Shown here: one piece after another, positions 1 through 12,141 of the stretch | Layout of the letters: every line of letters starts with the position of its first letter | Numbering within the stretch: position 1 is the first letter of the stretch | The notes under the pieces: model-generated | Told to the model about the DNA's origin: nothing | What the model saw: only the letters and a program-made list of their open reading frames with translations | Database searches by the model: none | DNA from: Gigaspora margarita | Lineage: Eukaryota; Glomeromycota; Glomeromycetes; Diversisporales; Gigasporaceae | DNA: 64,000 nt | NCBI GenBank assembly: GCA_009809945.1 | Contig: WTPW01000412.1 | Span: 89,686-153,685 of the forward strand | Reading direction: 5' to 3' | Made by a program: the position numbers and the translations under genes

Positions 1-1950
1 CAAAACTAGAGCGAATAGAGTTATTGGCTGCTTTACACCCAAGAATTATAGTGTTTTAGTTACAAATATGTTTAAAATGATATATTGTATGTTAAAACAT
101 TTGAAGAAAATAATGTACTGCTACGATTACAAACAGATCACATAGTACGCGAAATTACGACATTTTCTAAAAAATAATCTCATAATCATGATTTTATTTT
201 AATATTACAGTACAGAATCTAGACTAAAATTGATTTAAAATATCATCACTGCCTTAGATTTAGTCTTCGATTTAATTGGATTTGATGAATTTTATGAATT
301 TTGTCAAGAGCCCATAAGTACCTTAATTACAATATAGGTAGCTATATATTTATAAATTTGTGAGTCCCGGGGCAAATAATGCGAATAATTATTTGTTCTT
401 ATCAGCGATTAGAATCGGAGAAGACCAGACAGATATTAAAAAAGTATTTGTTAAATGAGTTCTACAAATACGAAAAATTAGATAACAGATAATTTCCTAT
501 ATTGTAATTACGGGACTCATGAAAAAAAAACAGCGATAATTTGTACATAAACTCTCTAAATTGATATAAATTGTAACGAAATTCTAAAAAACATGAACGA
601 TAAGAGAATTCAATTTCCCTTAATACGTATATTAACACTGTTTATTAAAGAATAATCAAATCTTAAAAATATCTTTTTTCTTAAATCAACCTTTCTGGAT
701 ATGGCCGTGTATAAAGTTCTTGGAATTTTAGAAAATTATGTATAAAGTTACTTTATGTATCGAAATGAGCGTAGTTCATCTAATTCTGGTGTTTTTGAAA
801 CTACTTACAATGCTAGAGTGCATAAGAACTAATTGATCGAAGCTTTTATATCTTGCAGATTTTATGTTATACGATTATTGCGGCTAAAGTTTTATCGTTA
901 TGATTCAACTTATCATTCAGATATGAATTACCTTGAAACTTTCATAAGTTGTTTATAAAATGCCTAAGAATAAAACTATGTTTCAATATTCTCTATTAAT
1001 GTGTAAGTTTTGGACACTTTTCTTGTAGAACGTCTTAAATTTAATTAGAACGAAAAAATTTATCTTAAACAAAATTTACTTAGAAATTTGCAAAAAGCCA
1101 AACATAGTTATTCTGAAATTGTTCTGATGCACCGTTTTCGATTGAAAAAAAAAAATCAGAAAAATAAGTATAATATTTGTGTGAATCCTTTAGAATTTTA
1201 CGATTTTCTTTATATTAAAATTATTTCGATTGATCTGAAAAAAATTTGATCATATTATTAATATTTCTAACATAATTTTGATTAATTAATCCGTGTGACA
1301 CCCCAATACAATACGATTGAAATTCTTCAGGGTCAGAGCAATTTCCGAATTAAGTGTTTTCTTAACTGTTAAACACCTCATTCAATGAACTGAAGGCGAA
1401 ATTTTAATTAGACGGAAACCAATAAATTAACCATGTGAGTTACTATTTCGATAATAAAATCTAGAGTTGCAACCCATATTTTAAAATCCACATTATGTTA
1501 TAATGAACTTTTAGCAAATCATTCTCCGATTAACCGCAATAACTATTCAATTAATCGCAATTATTTGAGCAACATCTCGATTACTAGCAAATCACATTGA
1601 GAGTGCTGCTCTTAGATGATTTATAGAATGAATCAGAAAAACAAGCAAATTTTTATTTTATTCCAAAGCTATAACATCCTATATCTTAAAACTTACAATT
1701 TCGAAACATAAACTCATGTAATACCCTTGGTAAATAAGTAAATTTCAAAAAGTTTAATCACTAACAGACCAAATATACTATGCGGATTTTTAAATCACGG
1801 ATCAGAACTGATCCGTGAACAATAAATTTAACATCCTTACACCCAGCTTTAAACAATTCTTGTATTTAGTGATATGATATTAGATTTGTGAAAAAATTTT
1901 ACAGATTTAACAAAAATATTATATTCATAAAACAATTAATAAATTTGTCT
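1..1950. other. AT-rich stretch without a recognisable gene
   Basis: No open frame in this stretch resembles a protein I recognise. An inverted pair gagtcccg (362-369) / cgggactc (513-520) could mark a small old MITE, but no target duplication is visible. A perfect 10-bp hairpin with a 2-base loop, CACGGATCAG-AA-CTGATCCGTG, lies at 1797-1818, about 135 bp beyond the stop codon of the leftward kinase gene; it may belong to that gene's 3' region or be a MITE relic. Confidence 0.6.
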
Positions 1951-2657
1951 TTTCACTCTGAAATATCGATGGAATCGATGGGTTTACTCGTCAGAGTCAA
2001 GTTTTTGATTGTGTCAATTACTTGTAATGTATTATCATTTTCTAAAAATTGTTTTTTGATTTCATTGTCGTTATCTGGACTTAATATTTCTTCGTCCCAA
2101 AGTCCAACTTGATGATTGACATATTTGGCTGTAGGCCGTTTTTTAGGATTTGGATCAATGCATCTTTTAGCTAATCTAACATAACAATCAGGTGTCCCAG
2201 GATCAAAGTCTAACCTATCAAATGCTTGCTTTCCGGTTGATATTTCCGTCATTATAATGCCGAGACTGTAAACATCAGCTGCTGGTGTAAACTTTTTATA
2301 ATCCAACAAAACTTCTGGAGCGATATAGTGTTCAACACCAAATTTTTTACTCGTTTTAGAANGCCCTAAATTTGCAATATATGCACTACGTAAATCGTCT
2401 TGCAAAATATTACCACTATGCAAATCTCGATGCTCGAGTCCTTGAGAATGGATAGNTACAAGATCAGAAGTTATGCAATACAATAATTTTAATTTATCTC
2501 TCCATCCCATTTTCGCAATAGAACCAAGATTCTTATTTAAAGATCCCATCTTTGCATATTTTAAAACAAGGATATAATTTCCCATTTCATCTCTTGATAT
2601 ACCATGGCATTTTAAAAATGTTGGATTCTCGTATCCAATCTCACAATATGCTTTCAA

Positions 2658-2732
2658 CTTTAAAAAAAATATATTAATGAAACAATATAATAAAAAAATG
2701 ATATAGCGGTTAAAAAATAATAATAAAAATAC
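2658..2732 (-). other. Intron in the kinase domain
   Basis: On the minus strand the exon ends GAG, followed by GTATTT and ending TTTAAAG. The 75 bp are divisible by three and translate to an aberrant Phe/Leu/Ile-rich block; removing them gives the usual kinase sequence between the ALKK lysine region and the helix-C LKAYCEIGYENP segment. Confidence 0.85.
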
Positions 2733-3039
2733 CTCATCTAAATAATTTTGATCATGAATTTTTTTAAGTGCGAATGTAACAATCGTACTATATTTTGTAG
2801 TTTTCTTTNTCCAATCCGCACTATATACAGTTGCAAAATAACCCTGCCCGATTTCTTTAATATTTTTAAATTCATTATAAGGAAACCATGTTAATTGATA
2901 TCTATTATCTTCTAATAATTTTTTCACTACATTATCAATTTCAAGATTTTCATGTGTTGATTTGATAATTATTTCGTGAGAATTTCTCTCCATTTGAAAC
3001 CAATGATTAGACTTTTTTATATTTATTGGTGTTCCAATT

Positions 3040-3720
3040 CCGTTTCGATAACAATATCCAAGTTGATTCATTGCACTAGTATACCCATCTCTGCTGATTT
3101 TTGATAATAAATAAGTGCCTTATGTTCATCCTTTTCAACTCCGGTTCCATGTTGATAACAATCGCCAACATTATATATTCCACTAATGTTCCCCATCTCT
3201 GCTGATTTTTGATAATAAATGAATCCTTTATATTCATCCTTTTCAACTCCTATTCCGTTGCTATAAAAATAGCCGAGTTTACAAATTGCATCACTATCTC
3301 CCATTTCTGCAGACTTTTGAATATAAATAAACGCCTTATGTTCATCCTTTTTAACTCCGTTTCCATTTTCATAACAACATCCAACATTATATATTCCATT
3401 AGCGTCCCCCATCTCTGCAGATTTTTGATAATAAATGAATGCCTTATTTTCGTCCTTTTCAACTCCAATTCCTTTTTCATAACAATATCCAACGCTATTT
3501 GTTCCATAAGCGTCACCCATCTCTGCAGATTTTTGATAATAAATGAACGCTTTATGTTCATCTTTTTCAACTCCAATTCCTTTTTCATAACAATATCCAA
3601 CGCTATTTGTTCCATAAGCGTCACCCATCTCTGCAGATTTTTGATAATAAATGAATGCCTTATTTTCATCCTTTTCAAATCCAATTCCATGTTGATAATT
3701 ATATCCTATTCTATTTAATT
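3040..3720 (-). repeat. 108-bp tandem DNA repeat coding for Sel1 units
   Basis: The Sel1 repeats are also visible as DNA repeats of period 108 bp. The units at about 3420-3527 and 3528-3635 are almost identical, including third codon positions, which indicates recent unit duplication or gene conversion; the outer units are more diverged. Confidence 0.85.
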
Positions 3721-3751
3721 TAGACGGACTTTCTTGGTCCATTTTTTTCAA

Positions 3752-4700
3752 GACACAAGAAAAAACCGGGAAATCGAATTTATGCTTTTCGTCGTAAATA
3801 TATGCACAATATATATGTTACATCGAACCAATTCAAAATTTGTGTAACTAACACCACAGGTACCACGACTGAAAATTTTCACATTATTTCTGCAAAATTT
3901 TATTAAAATGTGATAAATTCTTATTAATTTTAATATAAAATTTTTCGTCAGGTTATACGTCATACCTGCCATAATAGCTGCTAATAGCAACGTACGGCCC
4001 TTTGGTCACGTGCTTTGCTATTATCCATGTGTCCATCAAATCATGCCAGATAGCAAGAACTTATCAAACTGGTTCATGAGTATTCAAAGACATGTTGCAG
4101 TCATGTTGCTTATTATAGAAACAGCAGCCTGAACTAGAAAAGTTAGATTGTACTATATAACTTCTATATTCCTATTTTAAATTATTCTAACTATACAGTA
4201 CTAAGAAATACCTTTGAATTATAAAATCAGCTTTGAATATGGCCTAAATTTAATGGATAGAGTTTACCTTACTAGTTTTAGTATATTGTACTAGATTCGG
4301 TACATCTTTAAATTATATAATTTGTTAATTTCTAAAACTAACTATTATATTAAATAGTTTTTTTATTATACAGCATTTTAACTCTTTGGTATCTTATAAA
4401 AAAAAGTTGATAGCTTTAAATATTTTCTTAAATTCTATGGAATCTTTTTTGGTTTGAAATTTTAGTTTAATCTAATTTTATATAGTATTTACTAGTTATC
4501 TTATAGAATATATCTATTTATAAAATAAATTTTATTAAGTAAATTTAATTAAATTTTAATAAAAGTTGTAAAAATAAATTTGCTAATTAAAATTATAAAA
4601 TTTCTTTTAAATTAAATCAATATACAAGAAGTTATTTAAATTTAAAATTTTTATTAATAAATACTATATAATATTATTTCTAAATTTTTATTAAAAAATA
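3752..4700. other. AT-rich intergenic stretch upstream of the kinase gene
   Basis: Contains the presumed promoter side of the leftward Sel1/kinase gene. No protein-like frame and no clear element ends were seen. Confidence 0.5.
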
Positions 4701-4706
4701 AGTATA

Positions 4707-4909
4707 CAGTCAACTCTCTCTATTCTATCAAAAATGTTCTTTAAGGATTTTTATATGTAATAAATTTTTTAGGTTCAGTTCTCAAAGAGTAATTATTATA
4801 ATTTGAACTCTATAATAAAATTTACAAGTGTTCTAAAATATTTCATTCAGTTTAGAAAGAATTTAATAGTGTTCAGATTAAAAAGGTTTTAATTAGAGAG
4901 GGTTAACTA
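4707..4909. mobile_element. MITE, pogo/Tc1-mariner-like ends
   Basis: Inverted ends CAGTCAACTCTCTCTATT (left) and the complement of a TAGTTAACCCTCTCTAATT end (right), flanked by TA on both sides (4705-4706, 4910-4911). About 203 bp with no coding capacity. CAGTyAACyCTCTC ends with a TA duplication are typical of the pogo branch; the family name is inferred from ends only. Confidence 0.7.
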
Positions 4910-5009
4910 TAAAGTTAAAGTGATATAAACTTAAAATAAATTAATCTAATAGTAATGAAATTTTATAATTAGATAATTGTTTTCTTTAAATTAAATAGAA
5001 ACAAAAGTG

Positions 5010-5180
5010 TAGTGACTTAGAGAAGTTGTTAAGTTGTTGCCTCCAAATAGCAGGTCTGGGTTCAAATCCTATTAGTAATGCTTTAAAAAAATAGATCTGT
5101 GTTTTGGTAACTGCTTCTTGTCAATTAGTTGATTATTTTACTTGTAGTTTTGGTTCTACTATCTTGAATGAGAACTTTCG
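5010..5180 (+). mobile_element. tRNA-derived SINE, 5' part
   Basis: Contains a tRNA-like head with a B-box GGGTTCAAATCC at about 5057. It aligns well with the reverse complement of 25860-26035 (shared gacttagagaagttg, then gcaggtct-gggttcaaatcc). The copy fades after about 170 bp and has no poly(A) tail here, so it is truncated or rearranged. Not a functional tRNA: the acceptor stem does not pair. Confidence 0.65.
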
Positions 5181-6596
5181 AGCATAGTTGTGTATTGTTA
5201 TATAAACAAATTCAAGAAATAGAGAAACAAAAACCCATATAACAAGTTCTAATTAAAGAGGTAGCAAAGATCTTTAATTGTACTACTGAACTAGAATATC
5301 AAAAACAAAGCCAGAGAACTAGATAACAAAACTATTGAAGGAGGCCTACCAAACTGGCCACTAGAATTATACTAGAAAATAAGAACTTATACTAAAAAAA
5401 TAGATATGGTGAAGGACATTTAAAGACTACATTTTAAAATTTGTTCCATTTTAAAAATTTTATATTGAAATTTGATGACTTTGTGAATTCTTGCATTTTG
5501 ATTGGCTAAAAATTAATTATTAAAAAATATTTTAAAATTAATTTTAAATTAATTTTAAAATTAATTTAAATTAGCCAAAAGCAGTAAGCCAAAATCATGT
5601 GACTTGTTCCATTTTGAGCTAAATTTTTATGTATCATATAAAAATACTATACTTTTAAACACATTAATTAAAAAAGTATACAATGTTTTTTTAAAAAATA
5701 AGGCCACTAAGTTGTAGCAAATTAACTAAAATACAAAATAGCGGCTTGTTTTTTGTGATATTATTTTTATATTAAATATTATTAGCTATTAAAATTTGTA
5801 AAGCCTTTAAGTGTCCCGCACTATACCAAGAAAAGAAAAAACTATAGTAAGTACCTAATCTGAGTGAATTGATCTCTGGGCTAACTAGTTTGAAAGTTTG
5901 AAATATATCAGAAAAAATCAAAAGGAAAATATAAGTAAGTACTGGAGTTGGAGCAAATCTTACAAGAGCAGAATTAGGTAATAGTAGAAAAAGAGCAAAT
6001 GTTCTAATTCTAAGTGTAAGTTTTAATGAATATACAAGTATACTTGCTGCTCAAATCCCAAACTCTGGTCAAACTAATTTCTCAAAAACTTTGTTAATAA
6101 TTCTTATTTAAACAATTAATATATATTCTTATAGCTATATATAATATATTTGCAGAATATCAAGATTATTTGTTTGATTTAATTTTTTGTAAATAACAAT
6201 TGTTTTTTTTGAGTTCTGAGTTTGTTTGGTTTGTCTGGCAAGTATATATACAAGTTACTGAAATGTAAATAAATATCTGTATAGAGCAGGTACTATTCTA
6301 CCAAGTTTCCTATTAAAGATAAGCCAAATTGTATCTTCAGGTACATTGAAGGTGTTCTAAGGACCAATAAGAAAAGAATCTGGATTCAAACCATATATAA
6401 TGACAAAATTATTTTGGTCTTTTGAACCTGAAATTAAAATTTTTTTGAAATTGTTTTTGATTTATTTTATTTAAAACCTAAAATTTTTTTGATACTTTTT
6501 TTAAATTGACAAAATTATAAAAAACATAAATATATAAATTTTATTTGCTCTTCCTTATAAAAAATTTCAATTTATTTTTAGAAATCTGAAATAGAC
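5181..6596. other. AT-rich stretch, no gene seen
   Basis: Only A/T-rich sequence with a short inverted pair around gcattttgattggctaa (about 5491) and ttagccaaaagc (about 5571), probably another decayed foldback. Confidence 0.5.
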
Positions 6597-8395
6597 ATTT
6601 TTTAAAAATCAGTTTTAGTAGCATACAGTAGGTGACATATTATTGTGAACAATTTTTAAAAATAAGTTAAATTTAAATAAATAAGATATTGGGCTAAAAA
6701 TAAAACTATAAATTAATTAAATCTATATCTTTTATATAAAAAAAATTATAAAATTCTATGCAGTATTTTTTGAAATAATTAAGATTATATAATATTGTGC
6801 AATATTATACCAAACCAAAAATAGTAATTTTTAAAAATTAATTATTAAAATTGCTATATATTAAAAGTTAATTTTTATTAAGTAAATTAAACTTAATTAT
6901 TAAATAAAATTTTGTTTAGTATAACAAATTATATATAATACTAAATATTTAGAAATTTTTAAAAAATTTTGAATAAAATATTATTACTAAATGTTTAAGT
7001 TAAATTATTAAAATAAAATTAACAAATTACCAAATAAAGTAATTTTTATTACTATATATAATAATTACTAAATATTTTTTAAAAATTATAAAACTTTTAT
7101 GATATTTGTAAATTGTTATAGTAAATAAATTTTATTTAAACAAATTGCTAGTTTATTAATAAAAAAAAATAAGTCTATATATTACAATATTTAGTAATAC
7201 TAGTTACTATAAAACTATATTAAAATTTAGAAATTAGTTTAATATAAAAATTCAAATTTTACTTAAATTTAATTATTTTAAAAACTATAGCATAAAATTT
7301 TTAAACTTTTTTTTATTTAAAAGATATGATATAATTAAAATAACCAGTAGTGATAATCACTACCAGTTACACAATTAGATCTATATATAAGTATTTTTTT
7401 CTCTTTGTGTATTTTTTTTAGCCTTATTAATGCTTATTTTTTTTCTTGTTTGCATTACTAGTAGTACTTTCTTCATCATTGGTTTTGTTTAGTTTAGTGC
7501 CTCTTTGTCATTGGTATTTCTTTCACTATTGGTCAGTGCTTTGTCTTTTGTTATTGGTGCCATTTATGTTGGTACTTTTTTGACATCATTCATTCTGGTT
7601 TTTTTTTTTTGTCACAATTATGTTGTTTTTGGTTATTGTGCATTCTCAAATTTTAGTTCAAACTAATCTCTTTTGTCTTACTTTAGTTGCTTTTAACCAT
7701 TGGTATTGTGCTTTTTATGCTTTGTCTATTTTAGCATATATTTCATCGCTAGCATCTTTAGTACAGTTCTCTTTTTATATTTTAACTTTTCAAGTTTTTT
7801 TCTTTTTGGGTTCACTATACAACAATTTTGGTATTTGTATTGTTGGTATTTTTTGTTAGGTAGTTAGACTAGATTTTCAATTGCATCTACATTTAGCATA
7901 TAAAACTATGACTATGGAAATTGGCATAAAGGTAAGTTTGCTTTTTTTTTGTTATTGTTGTTTTAGTATAGTATTTGTATATGTATAACTCTTTTGTTGT
8001 ACTCTATTATGTTTGTATACATGCTAGCTAACTCTTTTTTTCTAACAACAAGATTATTTGGTATAGGTGGCTATCATATATCATTCTTTTGGTACTTCTT
8101 CCAAAGTTATACTGGTCATTAGTTGGGATTTAGTTAGGGTTAAACTTTGGGTTTGAATATAATTAATCATGATAGGCATCTAAGAAAATGAAGTAATGCA
8201 GAGGTGACACCTATAGTGAGCAACTATAAAGTTTGCTTTGCTGACTCTGTAGGTGTTGCTAATTGTAATCAAAGTAACAAACTTAATGTTTTGTATTGTA
8301 TTTATTTCCTAGAAATTTTTAATAAATGTATATTATAGTTGTATTACAAAAAAAATGATGTTATTAACAAAAAAAGTATGCAGTATTAATCATGT

Positions 8396-8615
8396 AATGT
8401 GGCAGATTAAAATGAAATCAGATTAAAATGAAACTAGGAACCTCTCTTGCTTACCTTTAATGCTTATAAAACCTATATATACTTGTTTATTAATAACCCT
8501 AACCCTAAACCCTAAACCTAAAAAAACCCCCAAAATGTCTCCTAAAAAATTTTAAAATTTTGCTTAAAAAATCAAAAAATTTCATTTTAATCCAATTTTA
8601 TTTTAATCTGTCACA
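8396..8615. mobile_element. MITE with telomere-like interior
   Basis: Ends are inverted copies of ATGTGRCAGATTAAAATRAAAT, and the same aTTAAAATGAAA motif repeats just inside. Between them lies a CCCTAA-type tract. About 220 bp, noncoding. Confidence 0.6.
8494..8521 (+). repeat. Interstitial telomere-like tract (CCCTAA)n
   Basis: Reads TAACCCTAACCCTAAACCCT and continues with one more degenerate unit, followed by AAAAAACCCCC. TTAGGG/CCCTAA is the common fungal telomere unit. It lies inside a MITE, not at a contig end. Confidence 0.8.
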
Positions 8616-9119
8616 TATAATGAATTAATATTCTAATAAAATCATATATTGTTGTAATTAGTTATTTTAAATAATACGTTAATAAATTAAATTTTTTGGT
8701 TATACAAAAGGGCAGTGATGGTCACTACTGGTTATAGTTAAAAATATTCTTAAAAAATATAAATTTAATTAATTTATATTTTTATTTTTAGTTCAATATT
8801 TTATTTATTTAAATTTATATTTATTTTAAAAATTGTTCACAATAATATAGCCACCTACTGTAGTTGATTTTTAAAAAAATAATAGAAGCTATTTATTAAT
8901 TAGCTATTTATTTTTTATTAGAGGCCTATTCTCTCTTCTCTTTTCTTAATATAGATTTGGTTAGATTTCTTATATATAATTTTAACTTTTTTTACTCTCT
9001 TTTTTTTAAAAAATTATCTGATTTTTGTCACTCCTCTAGTAGTAGTAATAGATATTATATAATATTCTAAAAAAGAAGTCTCTAATTTTCTTATATTAGA
9101 TATAAAAATTTTTAATAGT

Positions 9120-9538
9120 TGTCATGTGGTTTTTGGTACCCATGTGATCAGTAATCAGGTATGCATGTAATCAAATGTTAATCATGATTCATTAGAAATT
9201 AGTATAATGATTGCATGAGCAATGAGTATAGTATGATGCATAAAGAAATATATAGTGATATAAGAGTCAAAGTCGTATGACTAATTTATAATATAAATAA
9301 TGAAAGTCAAAGAATGTATATAAATGAAGTGAAAATAATAAAGATGGAGAGAGCTTTTCTTCTAATAATAAAATAACTTGTATTAAAAACCTTATATCTC
9401 TTAGTGAATATACTTATTTGTATAAATATCTTATTAGTGATAGTACCTGAATGATATGTTAGTTATCGTACTACCAAGTGAGTAAAGTTCAGTAGCAAAC
9501 CCCCACAAAGATATGATAGTTTGAGTAACTATGTGACA
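9120..9538 (+). repeat. Left LTR
   Basis: 419 bp, TG...CA. It aligns along its length with 16811-17239 (shared tagaaattagtataatgattg, gcaatgagt-tagtatgatg, aataaaataact, and the ends). Orientation of transcription is not established. Confidence 0.85.
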
Positions 9539-9904
9539 GAAAGGACCTGGATAAGATAAAGGTCTTACTTGCAAAAGTATATTAGTATTTGCCATATTTG
9601 TACTAAGTGCAAGGTCAGGAAAGTCTTACTGGCCATAATCAGTGAATTTCAAAGTGTCTTGGTGGCAAAAGAGTTTTAATAAAATTGGAGTCAAAAAGAA
9701 ATAAAAGAAGATAATCTTTTAGTACTATTGGTTGTAAAAGTTGTAAAAATAGTAATCGAAGTTATAAAGGGCTTAAAAAAGAAGTAAGTGAAGCAAAATT
9801 GTCATAGATCATAATTGTGTTATGTGTGTTAACACTAAAGCTGCTGGTAAAACTAAACTGTAATGGTGCACCAGTTTTCACTAATTACCAATCACCAACT
9901 AGCA

Positions 9905-10015
9905 TTGGTAAAACTGATGAAACTGGTAATACTAGTGAAACTGATAATACTGGTAAAACTAGTGATACTGGTGAAACTGGTGAAACTGGTAAAACTAGTG
10001 ATACTAGTAATACTA
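9905..10015 (+). repeat. 9-bp minisatellite, left arm
   Basis: About a dozen copies of ACTRGTRAW (ACTGGTAAA, ACTAGTGAT, ACTGGTGAA...). Read as protein it gives a Thr-Gly/Ser pattern (TGKTSDTGE), which is a by-product of the repeat. Confidence 0.85.
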
Positions 10016-10045
10016 CTATATGTATCTGAAAATAGATCTATAACT

Positions 10046-10480
10046 TAAAATAATGTCTTTGATTCAAAAATAGGCTACCTCATGATCGACAATAGTCACT
10101 ACATAGTAAAATCTAATTTCTACTATGTAAATCGATTATTATCGCTTATGTAAACTTATTTGGAAGATCAAAATACATATATGATAAAATTTTTTTTAGT
10201 AAGATTAAAGAACATTTTATTATTTGACTTTTAATTTTTCTTTTGATAAAAAAATTAAAATTTTTTTAAAAAATATATTTGATAAAAGTAAAAATTAAAA
10301 GTTAAATAATAAAATGTTCTCCTTTTTGTATGAAAATTTAAGAAAAATGCATTTTAATCTTTTGAACATATTTGCTTAAGCGAATATAATCGATTTACAT
10401 AGTAAAATTTGGACTTTACTATGTAGCAACTACTTTCGATTGCTAAAAACCTCTTTCATCTAAAAATAAGCTACCCAAAA
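10046..10480. repeat. Central palindrome of the foldback element
   Basis: Arms of about 190-210 bp. The left arm has actacatagtaaaatctaat, then actatgtaaatcgatta, and aacattttattatttgactt; the complement of the right arm matches step by step with a small A/T-rich loop near 10250. Confidence 0.8.
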
Positions 10481-11116
10481 TTGGTATTACCAGTATTAGC
10501 AGTATCACTAATATCACTATTAGTGTTCTGCAGATCCGATCTGAGATCCAGATCTGATCCAGATCTGAGGGGTCGAATCAGATCCAAATCCAAGAAATAT
10601 AAGATCTGATAAAATTCGAATCCACTGGGGGATCCGATCCGGTATACCCATTAGGATCCGTTCGATAGCGTACACTGATTGGCTGTAGGTTGTGTACTCT
10701 GATTGGTTAATTCTACAAATAATCTCTTAAGTCATCATAAAGAAGAGCGTTTTAAAATTTTTTTAAAGAAAAAAAAGCATTACGAATATTGTAAAAGAGC
10801 CTCTTTTGTATGGTTGTACTTTAAAAAAGAGAATAGTTTTGCGAAATGTGATTTCTGTAATACAAAGTTAGTGTATCAAGATGGAATGACATCAAATCTT
10901 AGAAAGCACCTTAAGCAGCATAAAAACAAAGTACCTGAGTTAAAAAAATTGGATGTTAAAAAACAACGCGATGTTTCTGTAATTGATATGTTAAATAACA
11001 ATAATGTAAGTTTTGAAAATATGCAATAGTTAGAGAAGTTACAAGTTACTTAAGATATAATTTAATTTACTAGATCAATTATAATCACCGTGAACCTTTC
11101 AGTAAAGATGAATTAA

Positions 11117-11486
11117 GGGTAGGGTGAACATAGATCAATTTTCATATGATTTACAGGGTACAAAAAAATTTTATATAGAAAGCAAAAATATGCTTCTAAT
11201 AAAACTTTTCAAGATTACAGCCAGTATTTTCCAAAGTTTTGTGGTATATAATATGAAGTCTCTTATTTGTTATAGTAAAATTTTAAACCCTATATCATTT
11301 CAAAAAATCTACCTTTGTATATTGGTAAAAAAAACTTAGGTGACCCCAAATTTCTTTAGGTTACACAAAAATCGCTAATTCTGATTGGATGAATCGTTGT
11401 TGTTTACAACCCTGATTGGTTGATCACCTGATTTCATATGATTACAATGTGATCATTATTAAAAATGATCTACGTTCACCCTACTC
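11117..11486. mobile_element. MITE with TTAA duplication, inside the hAT gene
   Basis: Ends GGGTAGGGTGAACATAGATC and the inverted GATCTACGTTCACCCTACTC, flanked by TTAA at 11113-11116 and 11487-11490. TTAA is the hallmark of piggyBac-type insertion. Without it the hAT reading continues from EPFSKDELNNLI onward. Confidence 0.85.
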
Positions 11487-11997
11487 TTAAATAATCTTAT
11501 CAAGCGATAGATTATTAAACGCAACCGACCATTTTAAATTACTGAAGATGTAGAACTTGAATTGATTTTTAAGTATTTAGAGCCTCGTGCAGCAGGTATA
11601 ATATTGAATTATAATACAATATGATGATAAAATATAAATATTTAAAGAATTTTTTTTTTACAGTGCTTTCAGCTGATCTAATAAGAAGACATGTAAGGTG
11701 TGATTTTGTAGAGGAACGCATAGAGCTTTGAGCAAAGTTACAAGAAATCCCTGGAGGCATAGCAGTAACTACTGATATTTGGATAACAGATTCATTTGAT
11801 AAGTCATTTATGGTAGTAACTATTCACTATCTTAATAATTCATAGAAACTTAGAGGCATTTTGTTAGATTTTATTAGTATAAAAGGATTACATATGGGTG
11901 CTAAAATCTCAAATGCAATGGAAAAGTGTCTTCAAGATATGGTAATTATTTCAAAAATAGTTGCGATTGCACGTGACAATACATCATCCAATAATAG

Positions 11998-12141
11998 CAG
12001 TGTTGGCCAATATGGACATTTGGACATATTAAAAATAATATGAACAAATATGGACATAGTAATTTATGGACATGGACATATAGGTTTGGACATAGTCCAT
12101 ATTTTTAAAAAAATATGGACATATACCAAGTGCCAACACTG
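11998..12141. mobile_element. hAT-type MITE inside the hAT gene
   Basis: 144 bp. Ends CAGTGTTGGCCA and TGCCAACACTG, flanked by AATAATAG at 11990-11997 and 12142-12149. Interior is copies of TATGGACAT. Removing it re-joins the transposase motif DNTSSNN to RFLQIF. Confidence 0.92.

Larger units (their letters stand above)
1953..3742 (-). pseudogene. Sel1-repeat / protein kinase gene, frameshifted between the two domains
   Basis: Rightmost domain first on the minus strand: six to seven Sel1-like repeats of 36 residues (pattern YYQKSAEMGD...G.CYE.GIGVEKDE.KAF), then a protein kinase domain. Sel1 repeats are helical scaffolds; this domain pairing is heavily expanded in Glomeromycotina. Kinase landmarks: glycine loop IGQGYFATVY, lysine in FALKKI, catalytic HRDLHSGNIL (about 2405-2434), APE-type motif in YIAPEVL, and a terminal kinase lobe. 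The DFG position reads N-L-G (Asn codon 2370-2372), so the metal-binding Asp is missing. A 75-bp in-frame GT-AG intron lies at 2658-2732. The frame changes near 3083-3086 inside the last Sel1 repeat, so the two halves are not one open frame: a one-base loss, or an assembly error. The start is placed at the ATG at 3740-3742; an upstream TTG is less likely. Single Ns fall in codons at 2362, 2456 and 2809. It may be a recently broken gene or a pseudokinase with a sequencing error. Confidence 0.85.
6597..8882. mobile_element. Inverted-repeat element of about 2.3 kb, type unknown
   Basis: About 140 bp at 6597-6745 (core CAGTAGGTGRCATATTATTG, then GTGAACAATTTTTAAA) recur inverted at 8740-8882. A second, inner inverted pair based on AACCAGTAGTGAtnATCACT sits at about 7342-7365 and 8708-8737, so an element may be nested inside an element. 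The interior is T-rich on the plus strand and has no recognisable protein; a hydrophobic reading frame around 7620-7859 is what poly-T DNA gives. No target duplication was resolved. Confidence 0.55.

Noticed and set aside
3209..3718. Plus-strand frame of 169 codons over the Sel1 repeats
   Set aside because: It is the antisense of the 108-bp repeats; all its periodicity is explained by the minus-strand Sel1 protein.
3748..3990. 80-codon minus frame upstream of the Sel1 gene
   Set aside because: Ends a few bases into the Sel1 gene start in another frame and has no protein-like feature.
5012..5085. tRNA gene
   Set aside because: A B-box GGTTCAAATCC is present, but the acceptor stem does not pair and the segment belongs to a repeated SINE head (also 25960-26035). 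The same holds for the heads near 28590-28649 and 49790-49865.
7620..7859. Hydrophobic 79-residue membrane protein
   Set aside because: Phe/Leu/Ile runs come from T-rich DNA; no codon bias or partner, inside an inverted-repeat element.
9905..10015. CRISPR-like array
   Set aside because: 9-bp units without spacers; the other arrays here (17.9-19.0, 32.7-34.1 kb) are head-to-tail units of over 300 bp, also without spacers.
9817..10029. Thr/Gly-rich repetitive protein
   Set aside because: It is translation of the 9-bp minisatellite in a foldback arm; the opposite arm gives a similar frame on the other strand.
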